NCBI RefSeq assembly: GCF_020283565.1
Contig: NC_060059.1
Span: 15,879,501 to 15,943,500 of the forward strand
Direction: 5' to 3'
Length of the DNA: 64,000 bases
Source of the DNA: Trifolium pratense
Lineage: Eukaryota > Streptophyta > Magnoliopsida > Fabales > Fabaceae
Shown: in pieces, positions 1 to 10,713 of the stretch
How positions within the stretch are numbered: position 1 is the stretch's first letter
How the letters are laid out: the number at the start of each line of letters is the position of its first letter
Program-made: the position numbers and the translations under genes
The notes under the pieces: generated by a model
Databases searched by the model: none
Told to the model about the DNA's origin: nothing
The model's input: only the letters and a program-made list of their open reading frames with translations

Positions 1-435
1 AATATTACAAATAAAAGATAAATGACTAATTGTTACAAAAAAAAGATAAAGACCAAAGTGTTACAAAAAAATAAGATAAAGGACCTGCAGTGTAATTTTG
101 TCTATTTTCATTGTGTGATGGTTAAATACTCTCAAATTAACAAAGGATAAATTAGAAAAAACCAAAAGGTTAATACTACAATTTTTTTTTGAAACAAAAA
201 GATTAATACTACAATTGAACAAGGAAAAGAAAGGAAAAAAAAATGTGTGCAAGAAAAAAAGAAATGAATTATCATATGAAAAAAGTAAGAGACGTAGTAA
301 CAAGGCATGGATGTTCCAACAAGAATAAAAGAGGCATCTTGATGTTCCAGCAAGAAAAAAAGAGGCATGTAATGAAAAATTGATGTTCTTACAAGCAGCA
401 ACATTGCAGAAGAATAGAGAACAACACAATATATA
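1..435. other. AT-rich non-genic flank
   Basis: No gene is recognised. The stretch is A-rich with long A runs. A short imperfect tandem duplication of about 33 bp, built on a GATGTTCC...AAGAGGCAT motif, lies at about 309-368. Short open frames here are low-complexity and resemble nothing. Confidence 0.5.
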
Positions 436-1001
436 GATGTGCACAGGGCCCGCTCCGAGATTTTGGAGGTCAAGAGCAATAATAAAAATGGACTCCTAAT
501 AAAAAATACAATTTTTTTTTATAAAAATAACATCGTTTATTTAAATTGTAAATAATGTTTTTTTTTTGACGGAAAATTGTAAATAATGTTAACAACATAA
601 AAAATAGTTATTTATATGTCATATTCCAGCAACATTAAAATTGAAATGATAAATAAAAGATTAAGAGATAATTAATAAATAAAATTATCATTTACACAAC
701 AAATAAAATAAATAACAAAATTGATAGTGTTTTGATGATCTAAAAAAAATGATGGTGTTTTTTCATAAATATTACAATTTAATTTTATAAATTAATTCTT
801 TATTTTCAAAGAAATAACAAAATTTGTTTTTTTTTTTATATAGTAAAGTTATTTATGAGTTATAAAGTGATTTTATTTATAGAAAAAAATCATCATTTAG
901 TAAAAAGAAATAATTTTTGAATTAGTTTGATTTATAATTTTTATGGTATGGTATTGATTGTCATTTGTTGAAACTTGATCTATTTAAATAAAACAAAAAA
1001 A

Positions 1002-1088
1002 AATGCCACAGCTAGGAATTGAACCCACTCCAAGCTGATTCAAAAAATACAACAAAGTCGCACGCTAACCAACTAAACCACCATCAAT
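1002..1088 (-). repeat. tRNA-derived SINE-like segment
   Basis: Read on the minus strand, it has a box A-like stretch (TTAGTTGGTTAGCGTGCG) and, about 40 bases on, a box B-like GGGTTCAATTCC, followed by a T-rich run. These are internal RNA polymerase III promoter elements of tRNA origin. A cloverleaf with an anticodon arm is not apparent, so a SINE or SINE fragment is favoured over a functional tRNA gene. It lies inside the hAT element. Confidence 0.5.
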
Positions 1089-1180
1089 TCATGTAAATAA
1101 ACTCTCAGCACAAATACTTAATCAATTAACCTTAACATGATGGGCAAAAAAAATTGTGGCCCTAGTTTTTTAGATGCCTT

Positions 1181-2288
1181 TGTGAATATATGCCTTGACA
1201 GGAACATTGTGGTTTTGATGATTGACAAAAAGAAGTCTAAGAATGACAATGATGCAAAAAGCGGAAAAGAGGATCAAGCTTTCAAGACTTGGTTATAAAC
1301 TTGTTGAGTTGTAATCAATATATTTTTAGGACCCTTATGTGAGTAGTTGAAAAAGCCCTCTTGAAAATATATCACACACTCACAATCATTTTATTTAAAT
1401 ATGATTTTGCATAAAAGTATTTTTTGCATAAAATGTTTTTGAAAATTGTTAGCTTGTTACTAAACGTGATCATGATTTAATTTCCTTGCTACACAAACAT
1501 TTATGCAAATAATCAATTAGCCAATCTTTTGTTTCAATGTTTTCCCTTTTAATGCTAATTGATTATTATGATCAGCAAATTAGGTAATTGTATATATGGC
1601 GTAATAATTTTTAACGGCTACTAGCCTAATCATTTTCAAATGGCTAATTCTTGGATTAAATTGTCCAACGGCCATTTACATTAAATTGCTGATCATTCCC
1701 TTTTTTTTCACTATAAATAGGTGTCTTGCATCGGCTCTAAGGCAACCGAAATTTTGCATCAAAATACTATTTCAAATAATACTCATCACTCTCATTATTT
1801 TTACACTTGCTACTTGAGAGCTTTTTTATACTACATAGTTTACTTGTAATACTTGTACTTCAATTTGTTTTATCTACACATATGGTGTAATATCTTGTAA
1901 CTCAATTTATTCCACTTGTATTGGGTGTGATCCCAAGGTTTTCAAGAGAGGTGATATCTCTTGGTTTAAAGGCTCTTGCATTAAGGGAGGTGATATCCCA
2001 TTGTTTGTGTTGAGAGTTCTCGATTGTAAAGGTTATTAGCTTATCCTGTTATAAAAGCTTGGTTTAGTGAAATCTCAAGGTGCTTTCCTTGGGGACTGGA
2101 GTAGGCCCTTTGTTTTTGGCCGAACCAGGATAATTTCTTTGTGTTTTTCTTCTTACCCTTTCATCTCTTTTATTTCTCGCTACAAGTTATTTTATTTGGT
2201 TAAAATATTTTAAGTTCTTATTTTTAATCATTTTTTTAGTACACAATTCACCCCCTCTCTTGTGTCGTTTGGAGTCACTGGACTAACA
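1181..2288 (+). repeat. 5' LTR of gag-only copia element
   Basis: Starts TGTGAATATA and ends GGACTAACA. A TATA box (TATAAATAG) at 1712-1720 probably marks the promoter of the genomic RNA, with the U3/R boundary roughly 30 bases downstream. The sequence is matched by 4507-5614 at the same length. Confidence 0.92.
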
Positions 2289-2290
2289 AG

Positions 2291-2302
2291 TGGCATCAGA
2301 GC
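2291..2302 (+). other. Primer binding site of the gag-only copia element
   Basis: TGGCATCAGAGC starts two bases after the 5' LTR. It differs by one base from the usual copia site TGGTATCAGAGC, which pairs with the 3' end of initiator tRNA-Met and primes minus-strand cDNA. Confidence 0.85.
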
Positions 2303-2342
2303 TTGGACTCTTGTTTAAAGACTAATCGTCTCAAGAGCCAAG

Positions 2343-4034
2343 ATGACTTCAAACAATTTTTATGGGGAAATTTCCATAAATAGACCACCACCCTTCAATG
2401 GTGAATGGTATGGTTATTGGAAAGAAAAAATGAAAATTTTTCTTCAAGGTATAGACCTTGATATATGGGATGCCGTGGAAAATGGTCCTTTTATTCCCAC
2501 TCGTTTAGTTAATAATGTAGTGGTGAATAAACCAAGAAATCTTTGGACCAAAAAGGAAAAAGAAAAGGTACAATACAATTTGAAGGCTAAAACAATCATA
2601 AGTATTGCTTTAAGCATGGATGAGTTTTACCGAGTTTCAAATTGTAGTACCGCCAAGGAAATGTGGGACACCCTTCAAGTGACCCATGAGGGAACTCCCG
2701 AGGTCAAGAGGGCAAGAATGAACACATTAACTCGTGACTATGAACTATTTATGATGAAATCGGAAGAAAATATAAAAGATATGCAAACACGATTCATCCA
2801 CATAGTTAATCATCTCCGAGCACTTGGAAAAACTTTCAATAATGAGGATTTAATTAACAAAGTTCTTGGATGTCTAAATCGGAGTTGGCAACCCAAAGTG
2901 ACTGCCATTTCAGAATCTAGAGATTTAGCATCTATGGACTTGGCTACTCTTTTTGGAAAACTGCAGGAACACGAGATGCAACTAAATCGACTCATAGAAA
3001 ATGAAGAAGGAGAAAAGAAAAAGAAAGGGCATGCTTTAGCTGCAACTACCAAAAATAGTGACTTTGAAGGTGGTGACAGTTCTGATGAAGATGACGTGGA
3101 CATGGCTTTAATGTTTCAAAATTTCAAAAAGTTCATGCGACACCAAGCTAAACCAAAACAATTTCGAAATTCTCAAAAGAAAAGTGACGAAGGAACCTCT
3201 TTCAATCCAACATGCTATAAGTGTGGTAAGAAAGGTCATATAAAATCTGAGTGTCTGCTGTATCAAAAGAAACATGAGAAATTTGATAGAAGACCACAAA
3301 TAGAATCTAAAGGGAGAAGGGCTTACATTTCAAGGGACGACAATGACATGGATTCATCCGACGAATCAGATAATGAGGAAGCAAATCTATGTCTCATGGT
3401 TAATCAAGAAGAAGAGGTAAATTCATTTGAATCTGAGCCCAACTTTACTTATGATGAGTTGTTTTTTATTTGTGAAGAATTAAACAAAGAGTCTAGTAAA
3501 TTTAAAAAAATTGTTTCTACTTCTAAGAAAACTATTTCCACTCTTGAATCAAAAATTGAAGTTTTAAATAAGGAAATAGATATTCTTAAAGAGAAACAAG
3601 CTTTTGTAAGTAAAGTCTCTACTTACACCCCTTGTGAAAACAACAAAGAAAATATTGAATGTAATGAATGCAATATATTGAAAGATAAAGTTGAAGATTT
3701 GAATAATGTTCTTGCAAAATTCACAATGGGTAGAGACAAACTAGACATCATTTTGGGCAATCAAAAGGCAAGTTATAATAAAGTCGGTTTGGGTTATCAA
3801 CCAAAAAGACACACTTTACCTTTTAAAAGAAGAAATTTTAGCTCAAACAAGACTTCTTGTAGACCTTTTGTTAAATGTTTCTATTGCAACAAAAATGGTC
3901 ATACTTCATCGATTTGTAATTTGAGAAAGAACCAATATTTAAATAATAGGTGGGAAGGAATCTCAAATGGCACTTTGCCTAAAGCTAACTCTAAAGGACC
4001 CAAAATGATTTGGGTACCAAAAGCCAAAAATTGA
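2343..4034 (+). CDS. Copia Gag polyprotein with two zinc knuckles (563 aa)
   Basis: Capsid/nucleocapsid protein of the retrotransposon; it would assemble virus-like particles and bind the element RNA. The N-terminal part (about residues 12-215) fits the plant copia gag families DUF4219 and UBN2, with the typical PFNG..Y..WKEKM opening and a MWDTL motif. A CCHC zinc knuckle lies at residues 291-304 (CYKCGKKGHIKSEC), an acidic stretch and a predicted coiled coil at about 370-450, and a second CCHC knuckle at residues 512-525 (CFYCNKNGHTSSIC). The frame is intact. The start is the first ATG after the primer site, 40 bases on. In complete relatives the frame runs into protease and the other pol domains; here it stops after the second knuckle. 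The undamaged frame suggests either youth or selection for a working Gag. Confidence 0.92.
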   Translation: MTSNNFYGEISINRPPPFNGEWYGYWKEKMKIFLQGIDLDIWDAVENGPFIPTRLVNNVVVNKPRNLWTKKEKEKVQYNLKAKTIISIALSMDEFYRVSNCSTAKEMWDTLQVTHEGTPEVKRARMNTLTRDYELFMMKSEENIKDMQTRFIHIVNHLRALGKTFNNEDLINKVLGCLNRSWQPKVTAISESRDLASMDLATLFGKLQEHEMQLNRLIENEEGEKKKKGHALAATTKNSDFEGGDSSDEDDVDMALMFQNFKKFMRHQAKPKQFRNSQKKSDEGTSFNPTCYKCGKKGHIKSECLLYQKKHEKFDRRPQIESKGRRAYISRDDNDMDSSDESDNEEANLCLMVNQEEEVNSFESEPNFTYDELFFICEELNKESSKFKKIVSTSKKTISTLESKIEVLNKEIDILKEKQAFVSKVSTYTPCENNKENIECNECNILKDKVEDLNNVLAKFTMGRDKLDIILGNQKASYNKVGLGYQPKRHTLPFKRRNFSSNKTSCRPFVKCFYCNKNGHTSSICNLRKNQYLNNRWEGISNGTLPKANSKGPKMIWVPKAKN

Positions 4035-4049
4035 TTTTGTGTTGTAGGT

Positions 4050-4253
4050 GTGCTTGGAGCCCAAGAACTCAAATATTATATTTTTAATGGCTATTCAAAG
4101 CACATAACATCGGAGAAAAATGAGTTGTCCTTATCATCACCAAAAAGTGGCTATGTATCGCAAGGCGATGTTATTGAAAGTTCTCGAAAAAGAAATTGCA
4201 AATTCAAGAGAAGCAAAACTGGTTTACTCTTTTCACTTTACTATTTTTTATGA
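4050..4253 (+). pseudogene. Decayed copia protease start
   Basis: Just after the gag stop, one frame gives LGAQELKYYIFNGYSKHIT, which lines up with the usual copia protease opening (tryptophan/tyrosine, then a DSG active site, then S.HMT). The catalytic aspartate and serine are replaced (F-N-G), so the enzyme is dead. No further pol sequence follows; the region passes directly into the 3' non-coding part. It marks the upstream edge of the pol deletion. Moderately sure, since similarity is short. Confidence 0.5.
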
Positions 4254-4314
4254 TTTATTTTTCCTGAATATATGTCTTGCCATGATTATTTTTTTTCCCG
4301 CTTTTTGATAATGC

Positions 4315-4506
4315 CAAAAGGGGGAGAGTTATGTGATTTGCATGTTTCAGGGGGAGAAGTTTGTAAATGTTTGCATATAGAAAGGGGGAGAATAATCTGC
4401 GCTTATCTCTGACATATACTTTATTATTATTGATTTATTTTATCGTAACCCCTTCATTGAGCAAATCCCACCATGAGATGTTTGTCATCATCAAAAAGGG
4501 GGAGAA
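4315..4506 (+). other. Four repeated polypurine tracts upstream of 3' LTR
   Basis: AAAAGGGGGAGAG at about 4315-4328, CAGGGGGAGAAG at about 4348-4359, AAAGGGGGAGAA at 4381-4392 and AAAAAGGGGGAGAA at 4493-4506. The last ends one base before the 3' LTR, so it is the plus-strand priming tract. The other three look like supernumerary tracts, a feature described for Sireviruses. Confidence 0.8.
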
Positions 4507-5614
4507 TGTGAATATATGCCTTGACAGGAACATTGTGGTTTTGATGATTGACAAAAAGAAGTCTAAGAATGACAATGATGCAAAAAGCGGAAAAGAGGAT
4601 CAAGCTTTCAAGACTTGGTTATAAACTTGTTGAGTTGTAATCAATATATTTTTAGGACCCTTATGTGAGTAGTTGAAAAAGCCCTCTTGAAAATATATCA
4701 CACACTCACAATCATTTTATTTAAATATGATTTTGCATAAAAGTATTTTTTGCATAAAATGTTTTTGAAAATTGTTAGCTTGTTACTAAACGTGATCATG
4801 ATTTAATTTCCTTGCTACACAAACATTTATGCAAATAATCAATTAGCCAATCTTTTGTTTCAATGTTTTCCCTTTTAATGCTAATTGATTATTATGATCA
4901 GCAAATTAGGTAATTGTATATATGGCGTAATAATTTTTAACGGCTACTAGCCTAATCATTTTCAAATGGCTAATTCTTGGATTAAATTGTCCAACGGCCA
5001 TTTACATTAAATTGCTGATCATTCCCTTTTTTTTCACTATAAATAGGTGTCTTGCATCGGCTCTAAGGCAACCGAAATTTTGCATCAAAATACTATTTCA
5101 AATAATACTCATCACTCTCATTATTTTTACACTTGCTACTTGAGAGCTTTTTTATACTACATAGTTTACTTGTAATACTTGTACTTCAATTTGTTTTATC
5201 TACACATATGGTGTAATATCTTGTAACTCAATTTATTCCACTTGTATTGGGTGTGATCCCAAGGTTTTCAAGAGAGGTGATATCTCTTGGTTTAAAGGCT
5301 CTTGCATTAAGGGAGGTGATATCCCATTGTTTGTGTTGAGAGTTCTCGATTGTAAAGGTTATTAGCTTATCCTGTTATAAAAGCTTGGTTTAGTGAAATC
5401 TCAAGGTGCTTTCCTTGGGGACTGGAGTAGGCCCTTTGTTTTTGGCCGAACCAGGATAATTTCTTTGTGTTTTTCTTCTTACCCTTTCATCTCTTTTATT
5501 TCTCGCTACAAGTTATTTTATTTGGTTAAAATATTTTAAGTTCTTATTTTTAATCATTTTTTTAGTACACAATTCACCCCCTCTCTTGTGTCGTTTGGAG
5601 TCACTGGACTAACA
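4507..5614 (+). repeat. 3' LTR of gag-only copia element
   Basis: Same length (1108 bp) and, as far as I could read, same sequence as the 5' LTR. TATA box at 5038-5046, the same offset (531) as in the 5' copy. Followed by the target duplication GCCTT. Confidence 0.92.
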
Positions 5615-5829
5615 GCCTTGGGCTCGGGTCCTGCTTGCCCTGGCCCAAAACCGGGCCTGGATGTGCAGCAAGTAGTAAGCAAGAGTAATGACTAATGAGC
5701 AAAAAAATATATTAAATTTAAAATATTCCAATAAGGATAATTTAATATTTTAACAAAAAATTGAGGGTAATTTTGTCAATATAAAAAGTAATGTTTTAAC
5801 TTTCCTTCTCCCTCGCCCTTTTTTCTTTT

Positions 5830-5945
5830 TTCTTCTTTTTCTAGTAGTCTAGTGGCTATACGTTTCATCTCAAAATGAATAAGTATAATGTTCAGGATTC
5901 GAACCCTGACTCGTGAATAATATATGCGATGTTCTTATCAACTAA
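5830..5945 (+). repeat. tRNA-derived SINE-like segment
   Basis: A box A-like AGTCTAGTGGCTATACG is followed about 45 bases later by a box B-like GGATTCGAACCC. The spacing and words are those of a pol III SINE head. Ends and target duplication could not be fixed. Confidence 0.5.
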
Positions 5946-6236
5946 GCTAAGCTCACGAGACTCACTTCTCTTCCCTTCAAATCCCTCCAATTTGGAGGAA
6001 ATAAAAATTGTTATATATTCCCTCCCTTCTAATAAAATAGAACCAAACAAACTCAATTTAAAATATCACTTCCCCTCCTCTTTAAAACCCTCAAACCAAT
6101 CAAACCTTTAGTGGAAATCGAGGTGAACCAAAGCCCACCTTGAAATACAAACATATTCTAACAAATTTTACTTTATCTGAATGACAATCTATAATTTTAA
6201 CATTGAACATCTTGTGCTGAAAAGATTATTTGATTC

Positions 6237-6239
<3 letters not shown>

Positions 6240-6283
<44 letters not shown>
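6240..6283. repeat. (TA)n microsatellite
   Basis: About 21 uninterrupted TA units. Confidence 0.95.
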
Positions 6284-8306
6284 GCCTGTTTAAAAAATAA
6301 AAACATTGAACATGTCACAAATTTGACTCTTAAAAAATGATATTATTAGAACTCGTTTATATTGTTAACCATTTAAATAATTTTGATTCTATTGTAAATA
6401 GTTCATTATATCAATACTTCTATTAATTTATTTTAGTCTACAAAATTATGTGAAATTCCACCGTTACCCCAATGACCACCTTCATTTAAAATATGAGCAA
6501 CCAAATTGAACCAATTAACTTGTCTTTTAGAAAATTCAACACTTTAGCTTGGATATCTACAAACATGAATAATTGACTCAAATTATGAATCATCCACATG
6601 TAGTAAATTGAAGTTGTCAACCACAGCTTTAGAATCTAACTAAAAAATCAATAATACTTACAGTCCGATACGCTCAAAGCGGCACTGTAGATCGGCAAAT
6701 TTGGGTTTTCTGCTCCTGTTCACCATTCCAAATCGCGTGCCATGTCAATTCCCTTTTTCTTCTTTGTTCTGCCGATTCCCTTTTTCTTCTTTGTTCTGTT
6801 GCGCTACTAATTCCCTTTTCCTTCTTTGTTCTGTCGATTCCCTTTTTCTTCTTTGTTCTGTTGCGTTTCTCATTCCTTTTCCTGTTTTGTTTTGATACAT
6901 TTAATGCCTTTTCGATTTCCTTTTTGATCTCCTTTTCAATTTCCTTTGTCTTCTTTCGCGTTCAATTTGCTACATGGATGGGTTTGGGTAAGCTTTTCGC
7001 CCACTTGCTTGTTTTACGTTCGTCTGGATTCAGCGGAAAGGTATTTGTCGGAATACTTTCCATTTTGTGACGGATGCAGGCTGAAAGGGATTTGGCAGAA
7101 GGTTTGCTTTTGTGCTTGATTTGTCTCGTTTCCAATTTGTTTTGCCCATATGTATCGGTTTTGATTTCTTTCTCCTTCATTCCGTCTCGCTCTCTCTTTT
7201 GTGGTGGTTGTTCTTTTTCGTTTTTGTATTCTCTCAAATGGCTGGTAGGTTTAATTTCTTCATTAATCTAAATCCCAATTGAATATTGATTGTTTTTCCC
7301 CTGTTTCATTCTACAGGTTCTTGCCAGATTTGTTTCATCGGTTTGTTATGACCTGATTTGTTCTTCATATTTATTTTATTTCTAATTTTTACAGTTTTAT
7401 TGTGTGTTCATTACTCTCATATTTCTTCATGTTCGCCCTGTTTTTGCAGAGGAGTTTATGTCCGACCTATTTGTGCATACAAGGTGAGTTTTGCTTAACA
7501 ACCATTCTCTTTTAAGGTTGCTGTTTTGATTGTTTTTATCATGTGATCAAAGCATTCTTACCATGCTTTAGAATTTGTCAACCCTGTTTTCTTAATTTTC
7601 AGACTGCAGTTAACAGTATGTTTCTTAATCATGTTTTCATTTTGTTCATAGTATTCATATTTGTGGAATATTTATTTACTTTCATACATCTTTTGCATGA
7701 CTTGTTTGTGCAGTTGATTCGAATTTGTTCTTTCTGTAGCCTTTCTATTTTGTGTTGGTTGGTTTGTGTTTCTTTTTTTATTTTTTTCAGTGACAATCGA
7801 GTTGTGCTTTTGCCTCCGATGAACGGTTGTGGCAACGACGAGTCTCTTCCTTCCGGCGACAGCCGATTGTGTATGTGAGTGGATAAACTGATAATTTACT
7901 TTCTGAATTTGTTTATAAAAAATCAAGTTTTTGACCCTTGAATGTTTTATTTATTTGTCACCATTTGGGCTAAAATCAACCAAAATAGTAGGCAACTTTA
8001 AAGAATATTGCACACACTAATCAACTGAGGTTATTATTTCTTCATATTCATCAAGGGAGATATTAACTCAGGTAGTGCTAAATTCTAATGGTTTATTTGT
8101 TATCAATTTATTGTTGCTTCATGATGAGTGTTTATTATGCTTTGTTTCAGCTGAATTTACTTTGACGAATCTCTACGCAACAAGCTATGTGAAGGTATAT
8201 TTTTTTTTTTTTTTTGTAGAAGTGTGAGGGTATCTTTCTTTCTGTGGTACTTATTACTGAATCAGTCATTATTCGACCCTGGATTGAAGTTTTGTAATGT
8301 ATGTAG
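6284..8306. other. Non-coding stretch upstream of the TPR gene fragment
   Basis: A short tandem repeat of roughly 30-35 bp built on ATTCCCTTTTTCTTCTTTG, with four variant copies, lies at about 6745-6870. From about 6960 the sequence becomes T-rich with several plausible splice signals (for example an AG at about 7450 and a GTGAG at about 7481). It could hold 5' untranslated exons of the downstream gene. No upstream coding exon of the TPR family could be recognised. Confidence 0.4.
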
Positions 8307-10713
8307 GCAATGCTGCTCTATCATATGCGGAGCTCCAACAAACAAGGCAGAACTACACAGTGGCTAAAGAGATTTATCAGCATGTTTTAGAAGGAGCCAG
8401 TGAACTTGAAAAGAGTGGCAATGTATACTTAGGAGGTGGTAACCTGAACATGGAGGGTTTAATGATGCAGGCCATGTGTGGTTTAGGACAACTTGGATCA
8501 CATTTGAGGTAGGCTTAATTTTTCTTTTTATGGTTTTCCTTACCATGTGTTGCTTTTTAAACTTTTCACGTCATCATACTCTATATATCACTAATAAAAA
8601 GGCATTAGCCAAGGCAGAGTTTATCTATGGTGACTTGTTTATTCTTTTGACCTGTTACTGTTACCTTATCTCAATTTAAAAAATTCATACTGCATTATAA
8701 TTGAGCCTGGTCATGGCGTATTGTTCCTAATATCTTGTGGTTTTGTATTTGTTGAAGGTGAAACACATCCCAAGGTCGGTGTTATCTTAACAGGTATGGC
8801 TCTTATGTATAGGCGTAAAGCAATTGAGGAGAAATCAAGTTCGCTTGTGGTTCAAGAGGTTAGAACTCTTTGAATGTTGACTACTTGAGTTTTTAACTAA
8901 TAGAATTTGTTAATAACATGCAGCGATAGTGAAAGCCCCATTTTGTTTTATGATTTTTTTTCAAAAAAAATATCTAAGGATTACTGATTAGTAATAAGTT
9001 GTTATGGTTTGGGAACAAAGGGTCGTGTCTCTTCTCTGGGTAGCTTTGGCTCTGGGGTTACAAGGGTTTACTTCTTTCTGTAATACTTAGCATGTCTCAC
9101 CTGAACTTTTTAGCATTGCCATGCTTCTTTTGATGCACCTCCTATATAGTGTTTTTCTTGCAAATCAATTAGTAATTGTACCATGAAAATCATTGACAGG
9201 GTCTCTACAATAAAGTTGCAAAAATTTTGAAGTTTCCAGCAGCTGAATCTGAAGGTAATATTGTTATGCCGCTTCGTTCCCTTTTGTCCATGTATTATCT
9301 ATATTTATGAGATATGTACACAATGAATCAGGGTTATCAATTGTATTCTATAGCAGCAGTGCATTATGGCTGCTGGCCGTGGCCGCTTATAGATTTCAGA
9401 TAGCAGAATGTTATTTATACTGTACTGTTGTAATTCATGGCCACAACCATGTCCATTTTTGCCGCTTTTGTGACTTTTCAACTCTAATTTTGACATTTTC
9501 GCCATTCCCTGGCATTTGGTGTCAGACAATTTGAAACTGTTCTCAACTACACATACTTCTTAGTTCCTTCGTTACTCACATCGATCATACTCCTCTTTTG
9601 AAACTTGCTTGTCTTTTTCGTTAACCCTCTATTCTTGCTCTACTACACACTCACTCATTGTTCTGTCTTTCTAGACCAGATTGTTAGTTATGAATATCTT
9701 TAATTTTGGGAAACCTTTATTCTTGAGAGCATTTATTTGCATAAAGCATAAAGCATAAACTAATCAATAGGTTTTCGTTTGGTTCTGGATCTCTCTTGTT
9801 AGTTAGGCCTATAGATCTCTCTTGTTAGTTAGACCTATAGTTTTTATGATTTCTCTGTCTCAAACTACTCGACCATTTTTGTAGCATCTCTAACTATTAT
9901 GGGTCTTCTTCACACATGTCCACACCACCTAAGATGAGCTTTCCATTTTTTCTACAATGGGAGCTATCTCAACTTTTTCTCTACCATTTATTTCATTCAG
10001 GATTGAAACCTAACTTTCTTTGTGTAGGTACTGATGCTGCTGCACCATCGGTTAAGAGAAATGATATAGTGGCTCTTGCAAGCGGTATGATGAATTCTTT
10101 GATCCTTTATAATTTATGATGAATGTGTTATCGACGGGTGATAATTATGCATGTCACAATGAATATACGAATTAAATGGTGATTTCTTAAATAAGTATAA
10201 CTTCTCTTTCATGAATGTGTTCATCAAATGGTAACAATTATAGCCACTACAGATCAATATATTGCTTATTGTATGTGGTATAGGAGAAATGCTTAAGTCG
10301 AAATTGCTTACTATAGGTACTTTCATTTAAATTGAAATCCTGGTGGCTTAATCAGTTCATATTTTGATGCTGCATGATGAATGGAAAATTTTAAATTCAT
10401 CGCTCTGTGTATAACATTGTCCATGAAAGTGATTATATTTATGAGGCGTTCAATTTTAAGGCTCATTCTGTGCATGCTGGTAACTTAATCCTGACGAGTC
10501 CTATATATTTATATTAATTAGTTGCTCAATATTATAGGTGGATTAGCTGAAGTACTCAATGTCCAAGAAAATAGACGGAGTGAAGGAGAAAAGATGAAGA
10601 AGTTGTCCGAGTCCTTATGGAAAAACAGCAGGATGTCTCTGGATGATTTTCTAGGAAATACAGAAGCAAACATAAGTCCAGTTGTTGATGCTCGTATTTC
10701 CAGGCTTCTGTAA
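8307..10713 (+). pseudogene. 3' part of a conserved plant TPR-like protein gene, probably broken
   Basis: Recognisable exons: 8307-8508, a damaged one ending at 8629, 8758-8858, 9200-9254, 10028-10084 and 10538-10713 (stop TAA). Phases of all intact exons agree. The product contains LSYAELQQ...YTVAKEIYQ, then ETHPKVGVILTGMALMYRRKA, as in plant tetratricopeptide-repeat-like proteins whose precise role I do not recall. The second exon is the problem: the expected AG acceptor is replaced by AA (TTTTTAAAC near 8560) and its start no longer matches the family (...TNKKALAKAE is still visible). Skipping it would give an immediate stop. No N-terminal exons were found. I read this as a truncated, decaying copy, although a rescued or misread splice form is possible. 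Confidence 0.55.

Larger units (their letters stand above)
1181..5614 (+). mobile_element. Gag-only, Sirevirus-like Ty1-copia LTR retrotransposon (non-autonomous)
   Basis: Two LTRs of exactly 1108 bp, both TG...CA, bracket an internal region of 2218 bp. The host word GCCTT is duplicated at 1176-1180 and 5615-5619, the expected 5-bp target duplication. Reading the LTRs side by side I saw no difference, so the insertion is recent. Internal order: tRNA-Met-type primer site, one long gag ORF, a short decayed protease start, then a non-coding 3' region with four G5AGA polypurine tracts, the last abutting the 3' LTR. There is no integrase, reverse transcriptase or RNase H. Repeated polypurine tracts and a long coiled-coil Gag are known from Sireviruses. 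Movement must have depended on enzymes supplied in trans. Confidence 0.92.
444..5659. mobile_element. Non-autonomous hAT-type transposon hosting a nested retrotransposon
   Basis: The left end reads CAGGGCCCG and the right end CGGGCCTG, an imperfect short terminal inverted repeat. The flanks carry the same 8-bp word, GATGTGCA, at 436-443 and 5660-5667. An 8-bp target duplication and CAG-type ends are hallmarks of hAT elements. Without the nested LTR retrotransposon and its 5-bp duplication, the hAT is about 777 bp and has no transposase, so it would need one in trans. The interior is AT-rich and also carries a tRNA-like SINE segment. The family identity is inferred from ends and target duplication only. 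Confidence 0.75.

Noticed and set aside
1002..1088. Possible tRNA gene (also 5830-5945, 13657-13790, 13862-14003)
   Set aside because: Box A and B words are present, but no full cloverleaf or anticodon stem was apparent and the bodies and tails are SINE-like.
4367..4624. Small frame spanning the 3' border of the gag-only element
   Set aside because: It runs from non-coding sequence into the LTR and the same LTR part occurs at 1181 without it.
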